Shown piece after piece: positions 37,652-45,995 of a stretch of 64,000 nucleotides of DNA. This DNA comes from Methylorubrum thiocyanatum (GTDB lineage Bacteria; Pseudomonadota; Alphaproteobacteria; Rhizobiales; Beijerinckiaceae). The DNA lies in the NCBI GenBank assembly GCA_014138645.1, contig JACJIB010000005.1, positions 124,001-188,000 on the forward strand. Direction: 5' to 3'. The first letter of the stretch is position 1. Each line of letters starts with the position of its first letter. The notes below the pieces were generated by a model that was not told the origin of the DNA, ran no database searches, and worked only from the letters and a program-made list of their open reading frames with translations. The translations under genes and the position numbers were made by a program.

Positions 37652-38902
37652 TCAGACCGCGCGTGCCTCGTGCATCGCGGCGATCTGCTCAGGGCTGTAG
37701 CCGAGGCCGGCGAGAACTTCGTCGGTGTGCTCGCCCAGGAGCGGCGAAGCCTTGATGTCGACCTTCATGTCCGAGAACTTGATCGGGCTTCCGACGGTCA
37801 GGTACGAGCCGAGCTTCGGATGCGGCACCTCGACGATGGTGCCGCTGGCGCGCAGCGACGGATCGGCGGCGATCTCCTTCATGGAGAGGACCGGCGAGCA
37901 GGGGATGTCGAACTTGCGCAGGATGTCGACCGCCTCGAACTTGGTCTTGTCGGCCAGCCAATCCTCGATGAAGGCGAAGATCTCGAAGATCTTGTCCTGG
38001 CGGGCGCGGGGGGTGTTGTAGGCCGGATCGTCGATCCACTCGGGCTTGTTGAGGGCCTTGCAGATCGGGGCCCAGGCGTGACCCTGGATCGTGAAGTAAA
38101 TGTAGGCGTTCGGGTCGGTCTGCCAGCCCTTGCACTTGAGCACCCAGCCCGGCTGGCCGCCGCCGCCCGCGTTGCCGCCGCGCGGCACCACGTCGGTGAA
38201 TTCGCCGTGCGGGTACTGCGGATACTCCTCAAGGTAGCCGATGGCGTCGAGGCGCTGCTGGTCGCGCAGCTTCACGCGGCAGAGATTGATCACCGAGTCC
38301 TGCATCGACACGGCGACCTTCTGGCCCTTGCCGGTCTTGTTCTTCTGGTGGAGCGCCGTGAGGATGCCGATGGCCAGGTGCATGCCGGTGTTGGAATCGC
38401 CCAGCGCCGCGGCCGACACGGTGGGGGGGCCGTCCCAGAAGCCGGTGGTCGAGGCGGCACCGCCCGCGCACTGCGCCACGTTCTCGTAGACCTTCAGGTC
38501 CTCGTAGTGGTGGCCGTCGGAGAAGCCCTTCACCGAGGCGAGGATCATGCCCGGATTGAGGGACTGGATGTGCTCCCAGGTGAAGCCCATGCGGTCGAGG
38601 GCGCCGGGACCGAAATTCTCGACCATCACGTCGGATTCACGGATAAGCTTTTCGAGGACTTCCTTGCCCTGCGGGGTCTTGGTGTCCAGCGTCAGCGAAC
38701 GCTTGTTGGAGTTGAGCATCGTGAAGTAGAGCGCATCCGCGTCCTCGACGTGGCGGAGCTGGTTGCGCGTCACGTCGCCGGAGCCCGGACGCTCGACCTT
38801 GATCACGTCCGCCCCGAACCACGCGAGGAGCTGCGTGCAGGCGGGGCCGGCCTGGACGTGGGTGAAATCGATGATTCTGATCCCGTCGAGCGGCTGGGTC
38901 AT
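37652..38902 (-). CDS. frc: Formyl-CoA:oxalate CoA-transferase, paralogue 2 (canonical)
   Basis: 416 aa. Catalytic Asp169 ([15 protein letters not shown]) is at the same residue number as in the Oxalobacter enzyme, and the tetraglycine loop GGGGQPG (246-252) is intact. It looks more canonical than paralogue 1. No TGGTAT operator is in front; instead a perfect 18-bp palindrome lies at 38969-38986. With oxc it closes the oxalate cycle. It has its own terminator at 37524-37549. Confidence 0.95.
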   Translation of the reverse strand: MTQPLDGIRIIDFTHVQAGPACTQLLAWFGADVIKVERPGSGDVTRNQLRHVEDADALYFTMLNSNKRSLTLDTKTPQGKEVLEKLIRESDVMVENFGPGALDRMGFTWEHIQSLNPGMILASVKGFSDGHHYEDLKVYENVAQCAGGAASTTGFWDGPPTVSAAALGDSNTGMHLAIGILTALHQKNKTGKGQKVAVSMQDSVINLCRVKLRDQQRLDAIGYLEEYPQYPHGEFTDVVPRGGNAGGGGQPGWVLKCKGWQTDPNAYIYFTIQGHAWAPICKALNKPEWIDDPAYNTPRARQDKIFEIFAFIEDWLADKTKFEAVDILRKFDIPCSPVLSMKEIAADPSLRASGTIVEVPHPKLGSYLTVGSPIKFSDMKVDIKASPLLGEHTDEVLAGLGYSPEQIAAMHEARAV

Positions 38903-38968
38903 CTCGGTTTTCTCCCTCTTTCGACTTCGTTGTGAGCAGTCGTTGTTGGAAAATCGGACAATATAAAC

Positions 38969-38986
38969 TTCAGCAATCTTGCTGAA
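38969..38986. promoter_or_regulatory. Perfect palindrome upstream of frc2
   Basis: TTCAGCAATCTTGCTGAA: 8-bp arms with a TC centre, 67 bp upstream of the frc2 start and 18 bp after the PAS gene stop. There is no T-run on the minus strand, so an operator is more likely than a terminator. It is unlike the TGGYAT sites. Confidence 0.5.
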
Positions 38987-39004
38987 CGGCTTGGATTTCG
39001 CGTC

Positions 39005-39454
39005 TCAGGCACAGACGAGTGTGCCCAGGGCCTCTTCCAGCTCCGCCACGCGGCGGCGCAGAGAGCGCTCCTCTTGGAAGCGCTCGGTCTCGTCGCGGAT
39101 CACCGCGGCGATGCCGGTGACCTCACCGTCGGCCCCGTGCAGCAGCGCGACGGTGAAGGCGATGGAGAGCGCCCGTCCGTCCTTGTGCAGGGCGGGCACC
39201 TTGAGCAGCGACGTGCCGTAGCGGGTCTCGCCCGTGCGCATCGTCTTGGCGTAGCCGTCCCAGTGGCGTCGGCGATGACGCTCCGGGGTGATGAGATCGA
39301 GGGTCTCGCCCAGCGCCTCGGCCTCCGAGAAGCCGAAGATCCGCTCCGCGGCCGGATTCCACGTGACGATCCGTCCATCCGCGTCGGAGATCACCACGCC
39401 GTCGCCGATCGCCGCGACGAGCCCGGATATGTCGAAGGTCTGCGATTGGGCCAT
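39005..39454 (-). CDS. Single PAS-domain sensor protein
   Basis: 149 aa: one PAS domain (about 5-125, ISGLVAAIGDGVVISDADGRIVTWNPAAERIFGFSEAEALGETLDLITPERHRRRHWDG) and a short coiled C-terminus (EERSLRRRVAELEEAL). No output domain, so it probably works as a partner protein. The ribosome site AGGGAGG precedes ATG 39454. An operator copy lies 167 bp upstream of its start. In its position it reads toward frc2. Confidence 0.85.
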   Translation of the reverse strand: MAQSQTFDISGLVAAIGDGVVISDADGRIVTWNPAAERIFGFSEAEALGETLDLITPERHRRRHWDGYAKTMRTGETRYGTSLLKVPALHKDGRALSIAFTVALLHGADGEVTGIAAVIRDETERFQEERSLRRRVAELEEALGTLVCA

Positions 39455-39620
39455 CCGCCGCCTCCCTTTCTGCCGCCGTCCGAGCCCTAGGGCCGCATCG
39501 CGAGCGGAAAGGCGTGATGTCCGTCGAGGATGCCGCGTAGGGTCATGGCAGGCGTTGCCTCCTTGGCTTCCCGGATCTGACTGTCCGGATCGAGGCCGCT
39601 CTTTCCGGTGGCTCATCGAT

Positions 39621-39637
39621 TGGCATCTGGTATACCA
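39621..39637 (+). promoter_or_regulatory. Composite GntR/FCD operator, site 6
   Basis: TGGCATCTGGTATACCAGA from 39621: TGGCAT then the perfect palindrome TGGTATACCA, extended to a 16-bp perfect palindrome ATCTGGTATACCAGAT (39625-39640). It is 84 bp before the OsmC gene in the common orientation, and in the divergent region with the PAS gene. The most symmetric of the six sites. Confidence 0.78.
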
Positions 39638-39720
39638 GATACGAATGGCAGGTCAAGGCGCACCGCGCGGCCCGAACGGGATCGCGTCGGGGCGGTTGTC
39701 AGGGAGGCGAGGAGGCCGCG

Positions 39721-40164
39721 ATGTCGGGCAAGCACAGCATCACGATCCGGCAGATTGAGGCCTATGCCTTCCGGATCGAGTTCGGCGAGGCCTTCGTGCC
39801 GCTGCTGACGGACGAGCCGGAGCCGATCGGCGGCGGTACCGGTCCCTCGCCGGAGCAGGTGCTGATCGCCGCCGTGAGCAACTGCCTGTGCGCGAGCCTC
39901 GCCTTCGCGCTGGGCAAGTACCGGCAGGAGGGGGGCGGCGTGAGCGCGGAGGCGATCGGGCGCGTGGCCCGCAACGCGGAAGGCCGCCTGCGCCTCGTCG
40001 GAATCGAGGTCGACATCGCGCTCGGCGCATCGGCCGAATCGATGGACCGGATCGACCGGGTGCTCGCGCAGTTCGAGCAGTTCTGCACCGTGTCCGAGAG
40101 CGTCAAGGCCGGGGTTCCGGTGGCGGTCGCGGTGCGGGACGGGCGGGGCAATCGCCTGAAATAG
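39721..40164 (+). CDS. OsmC-family protein
   Basis: 147 aa. OsmC/Ohr fold with conserved cysteines in VSNCLCASLAFAL (Cys55 and Cys57) and EQFCTVSESV (Cys122); members detoxify organic or inorganic hydroperoxides, while others bind unknown ligands. An oxalate-type operator lies 84 bp upstream. A SnoaL-like gene starts 32 bp after its stop. Why an OsmC protein would be co-regulated with oxalate genes is unclear. Confidence 0.85.
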   Translation: MSGKHSITIRQIEAYAFRIEFGEAFVPLLTDEPEPIGGGTGPSPEQVLIAAVSNCLCASLAFALGKYRQEGGGVSAEAIGRVARNAEGRLRLVGIEVDIALGASAESMDRIDRVLAQFEQFCTVSESVKAGVPVAVAVRDGRGNRLK

Positions 40165-40196
40165 AGACGCGTGAAGCAGACAGGGAGGAACGAGCG

Positions 40197-40565
40197 ATGA
40201 GCGAGACGCACCGGGACGTGGCGCGGGAGCCTGAAGATCTCGCCCGGCTGTTCCACGAGCGCGCCAATGCCGGCGACGCCGAGGGACTGGTCGCCCTCTA
40301 CGAGCCCCAGGCCGTGGTCGCCGCGGGCGAGATCGTGGCGACCGGCCACGACGAGATCCGCCGCTTCTACACCGATCTGCTCGCCCGCAAGTCGGACTTC
40401 CCCGAGCCCGAGACGCTGCCGGCGATCCGCAACGGCGACCTTGCGCTCACCTTCGCCCGGTTGCCGAACGGGGCGATCTCGGTGGAATCGGCCCGGCGGC
40501 AATCCGACGGGACGTGGCGCTGGGCGATCGACCAGCTCAAGATCAAGCCCGTCGCCAAGGGCTGA
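40197..40565 (+). CDS. SnoaL/NTF2-like small protein
   Basis: 122 aa: LARLFHERANAGDAEGLVALYEPQAVVAAGEIVATGHDEIRRFYTDLL, the NTF2/SnoaL-like cone fold; the C-terminal beta strands (GAISVESARRQSDGTWRWAIDQL) complete the domain. Ribosome site AGGGAGGAA. It is second in the OsmC operon. Its catalytic function, if any, is unknown. Confidence 0.82.
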   Translation: MSETHRDVAREPEDLARLFHERANAGDAEGLVALYEPQAVVAAGEIVATGHDEIRRFYTDLLARKSDFPEPETLPAIRNGDLALTFARLPNGAISVESARRQSDGTWRWAIDQLKIKPVAKG

Positions 40566-40595
40566 CGGGCTCACGCCGACCGAAGCCGAAGGTTT

Positions 40596-40700
40596 CGAAA
40601 GGACGGGTCCTTTCGCGGGTCCAGGGCAGAGCCCTGGTTGAAGGGGTGCCGGGGTTCCACCCCGGCGCCCCGCCAAAGGGATGGTCCCTTCGGGATCCCT
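40596..40700. repeat. Array of intergenic hairpins (mosaic repeat / double terminator)
   Basis: Three adjacent palindromes: CGAAAGGAC-GG-GTCCTTTCG (40596-40615), CCAGGGC-AGA-GCCCTGG (40621-40637) and GGGGTGCCGGGG...CCCCGGCGCCCC (about 40642-40671), then an AAGGGAT...ATCCCTT repeat. They lie between convergent genes and probably terminate both; regular composition suggests a dispersed mosaic element. Confidence 0.55.
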
Positions 40701-41905
40701 TAATTCGCCGCGGACGCCGAGCGCCGCGACGGGGCCCCGCGCCGGCTGGCGAAGACGCCGGGGGCGGTGCCGGGCACCACGACGAGGCGCCGGACCTCGC
40801 CGCGCAGGTAGGCCTGGAGGAAGCGGGTGTAGTTCCGGAACACGACGCAGCCGTTGGAGGCGCCGCTCGGGCCCAGCATGTAGGTGTGGGCGAGGATCCC
40901 GTCGCGGCCGTGGATGGCGGCGGAGCCGCCGACCGGAGTGAGGCGGATCGCCCGCACGCCGTGGAACAGGGCCTCGCGCTCGCGCAGGTCGTAGACCCCC
41001 GGCGGGGTGGCGCCGCGCATCCGGACATGGACGTAGTCCGGGTTGTCCTGGGCGACGCCGAGGCCGGAATGGGCCTCCAGCACCTCGCCGCTCGGCAGGG
41101 TCACGGTGGCGGCGCTGATGTCGTAGACGGCGACCCCCGGCTCGGAGACCGGGCCGGGCACGACGCGCCGCCGGGCGGCCGAATCCACCGCGCCGCTGTC
41201 GAGGCCGGCATAGGCCATCGCCGGCTCGGAGGAGGCCGGCTGCGACGGCCCGGAGCCGGGCAGGTCGAACATCTTCTCGAAAAAGTTGCGGTTGTCGGTG
41301 ACCGCCGCGCTGAACACGCTGCGGGTCGGCTCGGCGGAGGCGCGGGCGGTGGACGCCGTGGCGATCCGGCCGGTCGCGGCACGGGCGGTCTGCATCCGCG
41401 GCTCGTAGCGGAACGCGTCCGGGCGGCGCACCGGCAACGGCACGGTGAGCGCGACGCGGGCGGCCGGTGCGGACGGCTTGACGGAGAGCGCCGCGTCGGC
41501 CGCCGGCACGGGCAAGGCGGCGAGGGTCGGGGCGGCCTCTTGCGTGACCGGCTTCTGCGCGACTGGAATCTGTGCGACCCGCTCCGGCGCGGGCGGCGCC
41601 CGGAAGGCGGAGACCTGGGGGGCCTGCCGGACGAAGCCGCGGGACGCCGTGTCGAGGACGGGAGCCGGATCGAGCATCCAGGCCAGCGCGTTCGGGACGG
41701 CCTGCCCGGTCTCCGGCGCCTCGGCCTCGCTCGCGATCCGTGCGGACGGCGCCGGGGCGGGGGTGGGGCTCTCCTCCGGTTGCAGCATCCCGGCGAGCGC
41801 GAGCCCTCCGAGGGCGGTGAGCGCGAGGGCCGCGAGCGGCGGCCCGCGCCGACGGCGGACGACGGGCCGGGCGGAGCGACTCTGGACGAGCTCGGCGATG
41901 TCCAT
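40700..41905 (-). CDS. DUF2778 (Tlde1-like) L,D-transpeptidase-fold protein, paralogue 1
   Basis: 401 aa from MDIAELVQSRSARPVV; a Pro/Ala/Arg-rich N-terminal region with one hydrophobic segment (LAALALTALGGLALAGML) anchors or exports it. The C-terminal 170 residues form DUF2778: AVYDISAATVTLPSGEVLEAHSGLG...GATPPGVYDL...IHGRDGILAHTYMLGPSGASNGCVVF, with the His and SNGC Cys of an L,D-transpeptidase-like active site. The domain is known from the Tlde1 secreted effector family; no secretion-system genes are near, so a cell-wall enzyme is more likely. A near-match to a CtrA box lies at 42047-42061. Related to the gene at 52724. Confidence 0.88.
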   Translation of the reverse strand: MDIAELVQSRSARPVVRRRRGPPLAALALTALGGLALAGMLQPEESPTPAPAPSARIASEAEAPETGQAVPNALAWMLDPAPVLDTASRGFVRQAPQVSAFRAPPAPERVAQIPVAQKPVTQEAAPTLAALPVPAADAALSVKPSAPAARVALTVPLPVRRPDAFRYEPRMQTARAATGRIATASTARASAEPTRSVFSAAVTDNRNFFEKMFDLPGSGPSQPASSEPAMAYAGLDSGAVDSAARRRVVPGPVSEPGVAVYDISAATVTLPSGEVLEAHSGLGVAQDNPDYVHVRMRGATPPGVYDLREREALFHGVRAIRLTPVGGSAAIHGRDGILAHTYMLGPSGASNGCVVFRNYTRFLQAYLRGEVRRLVVVPGTAPGVFASRRGAPSRRSASAAN

Positions 41906-42232
41906 GCGGGCGGTACTCGACAACGCGGATCCCACACGGCCTCCCGCCGTCATCCCTGGCTATCTGTGCCAGAATGACGATCGAGATGGCTTTGCCGATT
42001 AGGGAATGATCAACCTTAAGCCTTTCCTCATTGAACGGGATCTTGGTTAATCTTGCCTAAAGCGCGATCGCCTTCGATGAAAAACGCTTGAGGCCGATGT
42101 CGAAGGCTCGGCGCGGTCACGCGACCCCAAGGCTTGCCATCGGACCGTTGTGCCCGTCGGGCCACAGGCTGTGTGATGTTGTTACATTTCATGCGCTCGC
42201 AGGTTGACCGCGTGCCGCATCGCAGCGAAGTT
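41906..42232. other. Intergenic region between DUF2778 paralogue 1 and the cobalamin riboswitch
   Basis: 327 bp. It contains a CtrA-box-like TTAA-N7-TAAA (42047-42061) about 142 bp before the DUF2778 start. The promoter of the riboswitch transcript should also be here. No gene is supported. Confidence 0.5.
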
Positions 42233-42425
42233 GCTGCGGCCAAGGTTCCTCCGGAGGCATGTCCGGGGGCCAAGAGGGAATTCGGTAAGCCCATGCGGGC
42301 GAAGCCGAAGCTGCCCCCGCAACTGTGAGCGGCGAGCCTCCGTCATTGAGGGTCACTGGTGCCACGCACCGGGAAGGCCGAGACGGAGGTGCTGACCCGC
42401 GAGCCAGGAGACCTGCCTTGGCACG
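42233..42425 (+). ncRNA. Cobalamin riboswitch
   Basis: Signature order is complete: GGCCAAGAGGGAATTCGGT, then GAAGCTGCCCCCGCAACTGTGA (B12 box region), GTCACTGGTGCCACG, CGGGAAGGC, and GAGCCAGGAGACCTGCCT at the 3' end. It precedes the TonB-dependent receptor by 155 bp and so is expected to switch receptor translation or transcription off when adenosylcobalamin is bound. Boundaries are approximate. Confidence 0.93.
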
Positions 42426-42579
42426 ACGATGTCCCCCGGGCGGGGTGCTCCGGCGGCGTGCCTGATCGCGCGAGTGCGTCCTCTTGCGCGCTCGCCGCGG
42501 GCCTCCGCTCGGGCGCGCGTCCGATACAGCCAGAGCGCGCCCTGTGAGAGTTCGGACGAGCCAGAACGCCAACGACGCG

Positions 42580-44754
42580 ATGAAGCCGGCCCGGCATCCG
42601 CGCTGGATGCTGGCCGCGCTGCTCTGCGCCGGCCTGCCCGGCCCGGAGGCGCGGGCGCAGGAATCGGTCACCCTGGAGGAACTGGCGGTCGAGGGAGAGG
42701 GCCGCGGCCAGGGTGTCGGCAACGGTGTGCCGGATGGCCGGACGGCGGCGGCCGGCACGATCGGCCTGATCGGACCGACGCCGGGCTATCGCGCCGAGCG
42801 CGCGGTGAGCGCGACGCGGACGGACACGCCCCAGCGCGACGTGCCCCAGATCGTCACCGTAGCGCCGCGCGAGGTCATCACGGATCTCGCCGCCACCCGT
42901 GTGGACCGCGTCTTCAACTACACGCCGGGTGTGGCGCAGCAGAACAATTTCGGTGGCCTCTCGGTGTTCAGCTACGCCATCCGCGGCGTCACCACCTCCG
43001 AGATCTACAAGAACGGCTTTCCCTTGAACCGGGGCACGCCGCCCCCACCGGACACGCAGAACGTCGAGCGGATCGAGGTGCTGAAAGGCCCCGGCGGCGG
43101 CCTGTTCGGGCGCAGCGATCCGGGTGGGCTCGTCAACATCATCACCAAGCAGCCGACCGCGGAACGCTTCGTCGAGATGGGCGGGCTGTGGGGCTCGTTC
43201 GGGCAGTTCCGCGGCACGGTCGATTCCGGCGGCGCGCTGAACGAGGAGGGCACGCTCCTCTACCGCTTCAATCTCGCCGCCGGCCGCCAGGGCAGCTTTC
43301 GCGATTTCGTGGACGGCGACCGGCTGCTGGTGGCCCCGGTCCTGAGCTGGCAGATCACGCCGGATACGCGGATCACGGTCGAGACCGAGTTCCTGCGCAA
43401 TCGGATCGTGTTCGATCGCGGCGTCATCGCCCTCAACGGGCGGCTCGGGCTCCTGCCGATCTCGCGCTTCCTCGGCGAGCCGGGCCAGAGCACCTACCAG
43501 ACCAACAACACCATGCAGGTGCGGGTCGATCACCGCTTCAACGCCGACTGGCAGATGCGGCTCGCCACCCACTTCAATACGGGCACGCTGGAGGGCGAAT
43601 CCGCCGAGATCCGCGCCATCGCCGCCGACAACCGCACCGTCTCGCGCGACCGCAACATCCGCGACTATCGCTGGGACGTGGCGATCGGCCAGGCGGAGGT
43701 GGTCGGGCGCTTCGACACCGCCGGGATCGGTCACACCATGCTGCTCGGCTTCGAGCGCGAGAGCACCGACAGCCGGGTCGTCTACAACCGCTCGAACTTC
43801 CGCACGAGCCCCTACGCCATCGACATCTACGATCCGCGCTACGGCCAGCCGCTGCCGCCGATCACCATCCCGCGCAACAACCTCGAGCGGATCACCAACA
43901 CGGCCCTCTACGCCCAGGACCAGATCAGCCTCAGCCCGGAATGGAAGGCGCTGGTGGGGGTGCGCTTCGACTTCTTCGAACAATCCTTCCGCGAACGCAT
44001 TCCGCGCTCCCAGGTCGATCAGACCTATTTCGCCGCGACACCGCGGGCGGGCCTCGTCTACCAGCCGACGCCGGAACTCGCGCTCTTCACCAATGTCGGC
44101 ACGAGCTTCCGGCCGAATATCGGCCCCGACGCGGCGGCCGTGGCCCGCGACGGCCCGTTCGCGCCCGAGACCGGCATCGGCTACGAGGTCGGGGCCAAGC
44201 TCGACCTCTACGGCGGCGCGCTGGCGCTCACCGGCACGGCCTTCCTGGTCGACCGGGAGAACGTGCTGACGCCCGACCCCAACAACAGTGCCTTCTCGCT
44301 GGCTGCGGGCGGGGTCCGGAGCCAGGGCATCGAGCTGACCGCCGCCGGCCAGATCACGCCGGAGATCAAGCTCCTGGCGGGCTACGTGTTCGCCGAGGCA
44401 ACGATCACCAAGGACAACGTGCTGCCGGTGGGCACGCCGCTCATCAACGTGCCGCGCCATTCCGGCAGCCTGCTCGCGGTCCACGAGGTGCAGGCCGGGC
44501 CGTGGAAGGGGCTCGGGCTCGGCGGCGGCGTGCGCGGCGTCGGCGAGCGGCCGGCGGATGCGGTCAACAGCTTCTCGCTGCCGGCCTACATCGCCGTCGA
44601 TGCGCTGGCCTATTACCGCTACGAGAACTTCCGCTTCGGGCTGAACGTCGAGAACGTGTTCGACACCGAGTATTACGAGAGTTCGCTCAACCGCTTCCGG
44701 GTGTATCCCGGCTCGCCGCGCCGCTTCACCGGCACGCTGACGGTGCGGTTCTGA
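42580..44754 (+). CDS. TonB-dependent outer-membrane receptor, siderophore type, under cobalamin riboswitch
   Basis: 724 aa. Signal peptide (MKPARHPRWMLAALLCAGLPGPEARA); plug domain with IVTVAPREVITDLAATRVDRVFNYTPGV, VLKGPGGGLFGRSDPGGLVNIITK; then a 22-strand-type barrel ending TGTLTVRF. Sequence is nearer to ferrichrome-type siderophore receptors than to BtuB, yet the upstream cobalamin riboswitch makes corrinoid or cobalt complexes the likely ligand. The start at 42580 replaces a longer frame. The acyltransferase gene overlaps its stop. Confidence 0.93.
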   Translation: MKPARHPRWMLAALLCAGLPGPEARAQESVTLEELAVEGEGRGQGVGNGVPDGRTAAAGTIGLIGPTPGYRAERAVSATRTDTPQRDVPQIVTVAPREVITDLAATRVDRVFNYTPGVAQQNNFGGLSVFSYAIRGVTTSEIYKNGFPLNRGTPPPPDTQNVERIEVLKGPGGGLFGRSDPGGLVNIITKQPTAERFVEMGGLWGSFGQFRGTVDSGGALNEEGTLLYRFNLAAGRQGSFRDFVDGDRLLVAPVLSWQITPDTRITVETEFLRNRIVFDRGVIALNGRLGLLPISRFLGEPGQSTYQTNNTMQVRVDHRFNADWQMRLATHFNTGTLEGESAEIRAIAADNRTVSRDRNIRDYRWDVAIGQAEVVGRFDTAGIGHTMLLGFERESTDSRVVYNRSNFRTSPYAIDIYDPRYGQPLPPITIPRNNLERITNTALYAQDQISLSPEWKALVGVRFDFFEQSFRERIPRSQVDQTYFAATPRAGLVYQPTPELALFTNVGTSFRPNIGPDAAAVARDGPFAPETGIGYEVGAKLDLYGGALALTGTAFLVDRENVLTPDPNNSAFSLAAGGVRSQGIELTAAGQITPEIKLLAGYVFAEATITKDNVLPVGTPLINVPRHSGSLLAVHEVQAGPWKGLGLGGGVRGVGERPADAVNSFSLPAYIAVDALAYYRYENFRFGLNVENVFDTEYYESSLNRFRVYPGSPRRFTGTLTVRF

Positions 44755-45920
44755 TGCGGCTTCGGCCGGACATCACAACGGCTGCCGCCCCGCGCACCCG
44801 CATCGGCGCCATCGATGCCCTGCGCGGGCTCGTGATGCTCCTGATGCTGGTCGATCACGTGCGCGAGTTCTTCTACCTGCACGCCCAGGTGAGCGACCCG
44901 GTGAACCTCGCGGCAACGCCGCCGGACCTGTTCCTGACGCGGGCCGCCTCGCATCTCTGCGCCCCGGTCTTCCTGTTGCTGACGGGGCTTTCGGCGAGCC
45001 TCTACGGCCAGAAGCACGGCAGCCGGGCGGCGACCTCCGCCTTCCTCCTCAAGCGCGGGCTGTTCCTGATCGTCCTCGAAGTGACGCTCGTGAACCTCGC
45101 CTGGACCCGCAGCCTGCTGCCGCCGATCCTCTACCTTCAGGTGATCTGGGCGATCGGGGTCAGCATGCTGGCGCTCGCCGCCCTGCTCTGGCTGCCGCGC
45201 CCGGCGCTGATCGGCGCAGGCCTGGCGATCATGCTCGGCCACAACACCCTCGACGGGATCGTGCTGACGCCCGATCAGCCGGGCTACGCCCTGTGGGCGG
45301 TGCTGCACCAGCGCGGGATGATCCCGCTGCCCTGGGGCGCGGCGCGCACCTCCTATCCGGTGCTGCCGTGGATCGGCGTCATCGCCGCGGGCTACGCGCT
45401 CGGGCCGCTCTATGCCTCCGGGGTCGATCCGGTCCGGCGCCGCCGACGCCTCCTTGCCCTCGGGCTTGCGAGCCTGACGGCGTTCCTGATCCTGCGCGGC
45501 CTGAACGGCTACGACGATCCGAGCCCCTGGCAGGCGGGCAAGGACGGGGTTGCGGGGGTTCTGTCCTTCATCAACCTCACCAAATACCCGCCCTCGGCCG
45601 ACTTCCTGCTCGCGACCCTCGGACCCGGCCTGCTGCTGCTCGCCCTGTTCGAGCGCCTGCCGGAGCGGCACCTGCGCTGGCTCACCGTCTTCGGCGGGGC
45701 GCCGCTGTTCTTCTACCTCGCCCATCTCTGGGCCCTGCGCCTGAGCCACGACGGCCTCGCCGCCCTCGGCCTTACCGGCGCATCCGGCCGGGTCGAGGCC
45801 GGTGCGCCGTGGCAGATCTGGCCCATCGCGGCGGCCTTCGCGCTCGCCCTCTATCCGGCCTGTCTCGGGATGGTGCGCCTGAAGCGGCGCAGCCGGTGGC
45901 CGGGGCTGAGCTATCTTTGA
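44754..45920 (+). CDS. Multi-span membrane protein, acyltransferase-like (DUF1624-type)
   Basis: 388 aa, with about 8-10 hydrophobic helices, starting IGAIDALRGLVMLLMLVDHVREFFYLHAQV, the RIxxIDxLRGxxxxLMxxDHxRxFF signature of DUF1624/heparan-alpha-glucosaminide N-acetyltransferase-like proteins. ATG overlaps the receptor stop (TGATG), so both are translationally coupled and probably both under the riboswitch. Its role in corrinoid uptake or envelope modification is not known. Confidence 0.82.
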   Translation: MRLRPDITTAAAPRTRIGAIDALRGLVMLLMLVDHVREFFYLHAQVSDPVNLAATPPDLFLTRAASHLCAPVFLLLTGLSASLYGQKHGSRAATSAFLLKRGLFLIVLEVTLVNLAWTRSLLPPILYLQVIWAIGVSMLALAALLWLPRPALIGAGLAIMLGHNTLDGIVLTPDQPGYALWAVLHQRGMIPLPWGAARTSYPVLPWIGVIAAGYALGPLYASGVDPVRRRRRLLALGLASLTAFLILRGLNGYDDPSPWQAGKDGVAGVLSFINLTKYPPSADFLLATLGPGLLLLALFERLPERHLRWLTVFGGAPLFFYLAHLWALRLSHDGLAALGLTGASGRVEAGAPWQIWPIAAAFALALYPACLGMVRLKRRSRWPGLSYL

Positions 45921-45957
45921 GATCGCTTCCCCGGACGGGTGATCCGGTTCAGCCGCT

Positions 45958-45985
45958 CCCCTCTCCCCGCAGGCGGGGAGAGGGG
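45958..45985. terminator. Bidirectional hairpin between membrane gene and urtA
   Basis: Perfect 13-bp stem CCCCTCTCCCCGC / GCGGGGAGAGGGG with an AG loop, between convergent genes (stops at 45920 and 45996). No T-run; it may be a repeat-derived terminator. Confidence 0.6.
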
Positions 45986-45995
45986 GCACGGCGGC

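Noticed and set aside
38903..39004. TGGTAT-type operator before frc2
   Set aside because: None present; only the unrelated TTCAGCAA palindrome.
40700..41905. DUF2778 as a type VI secretion toxin with immunity gene
   Set aside because: No T6SS, VgrG/PAAR or immunity-like gene is nearby; long anchored N-terminus and chromosomal paralogue favour a wall enzyme.
42343..44484. Minus-strand 713-codon frame over the TonB receptor
   Set aside because: Shadow of the receptor; it also runs through the riboswitch.
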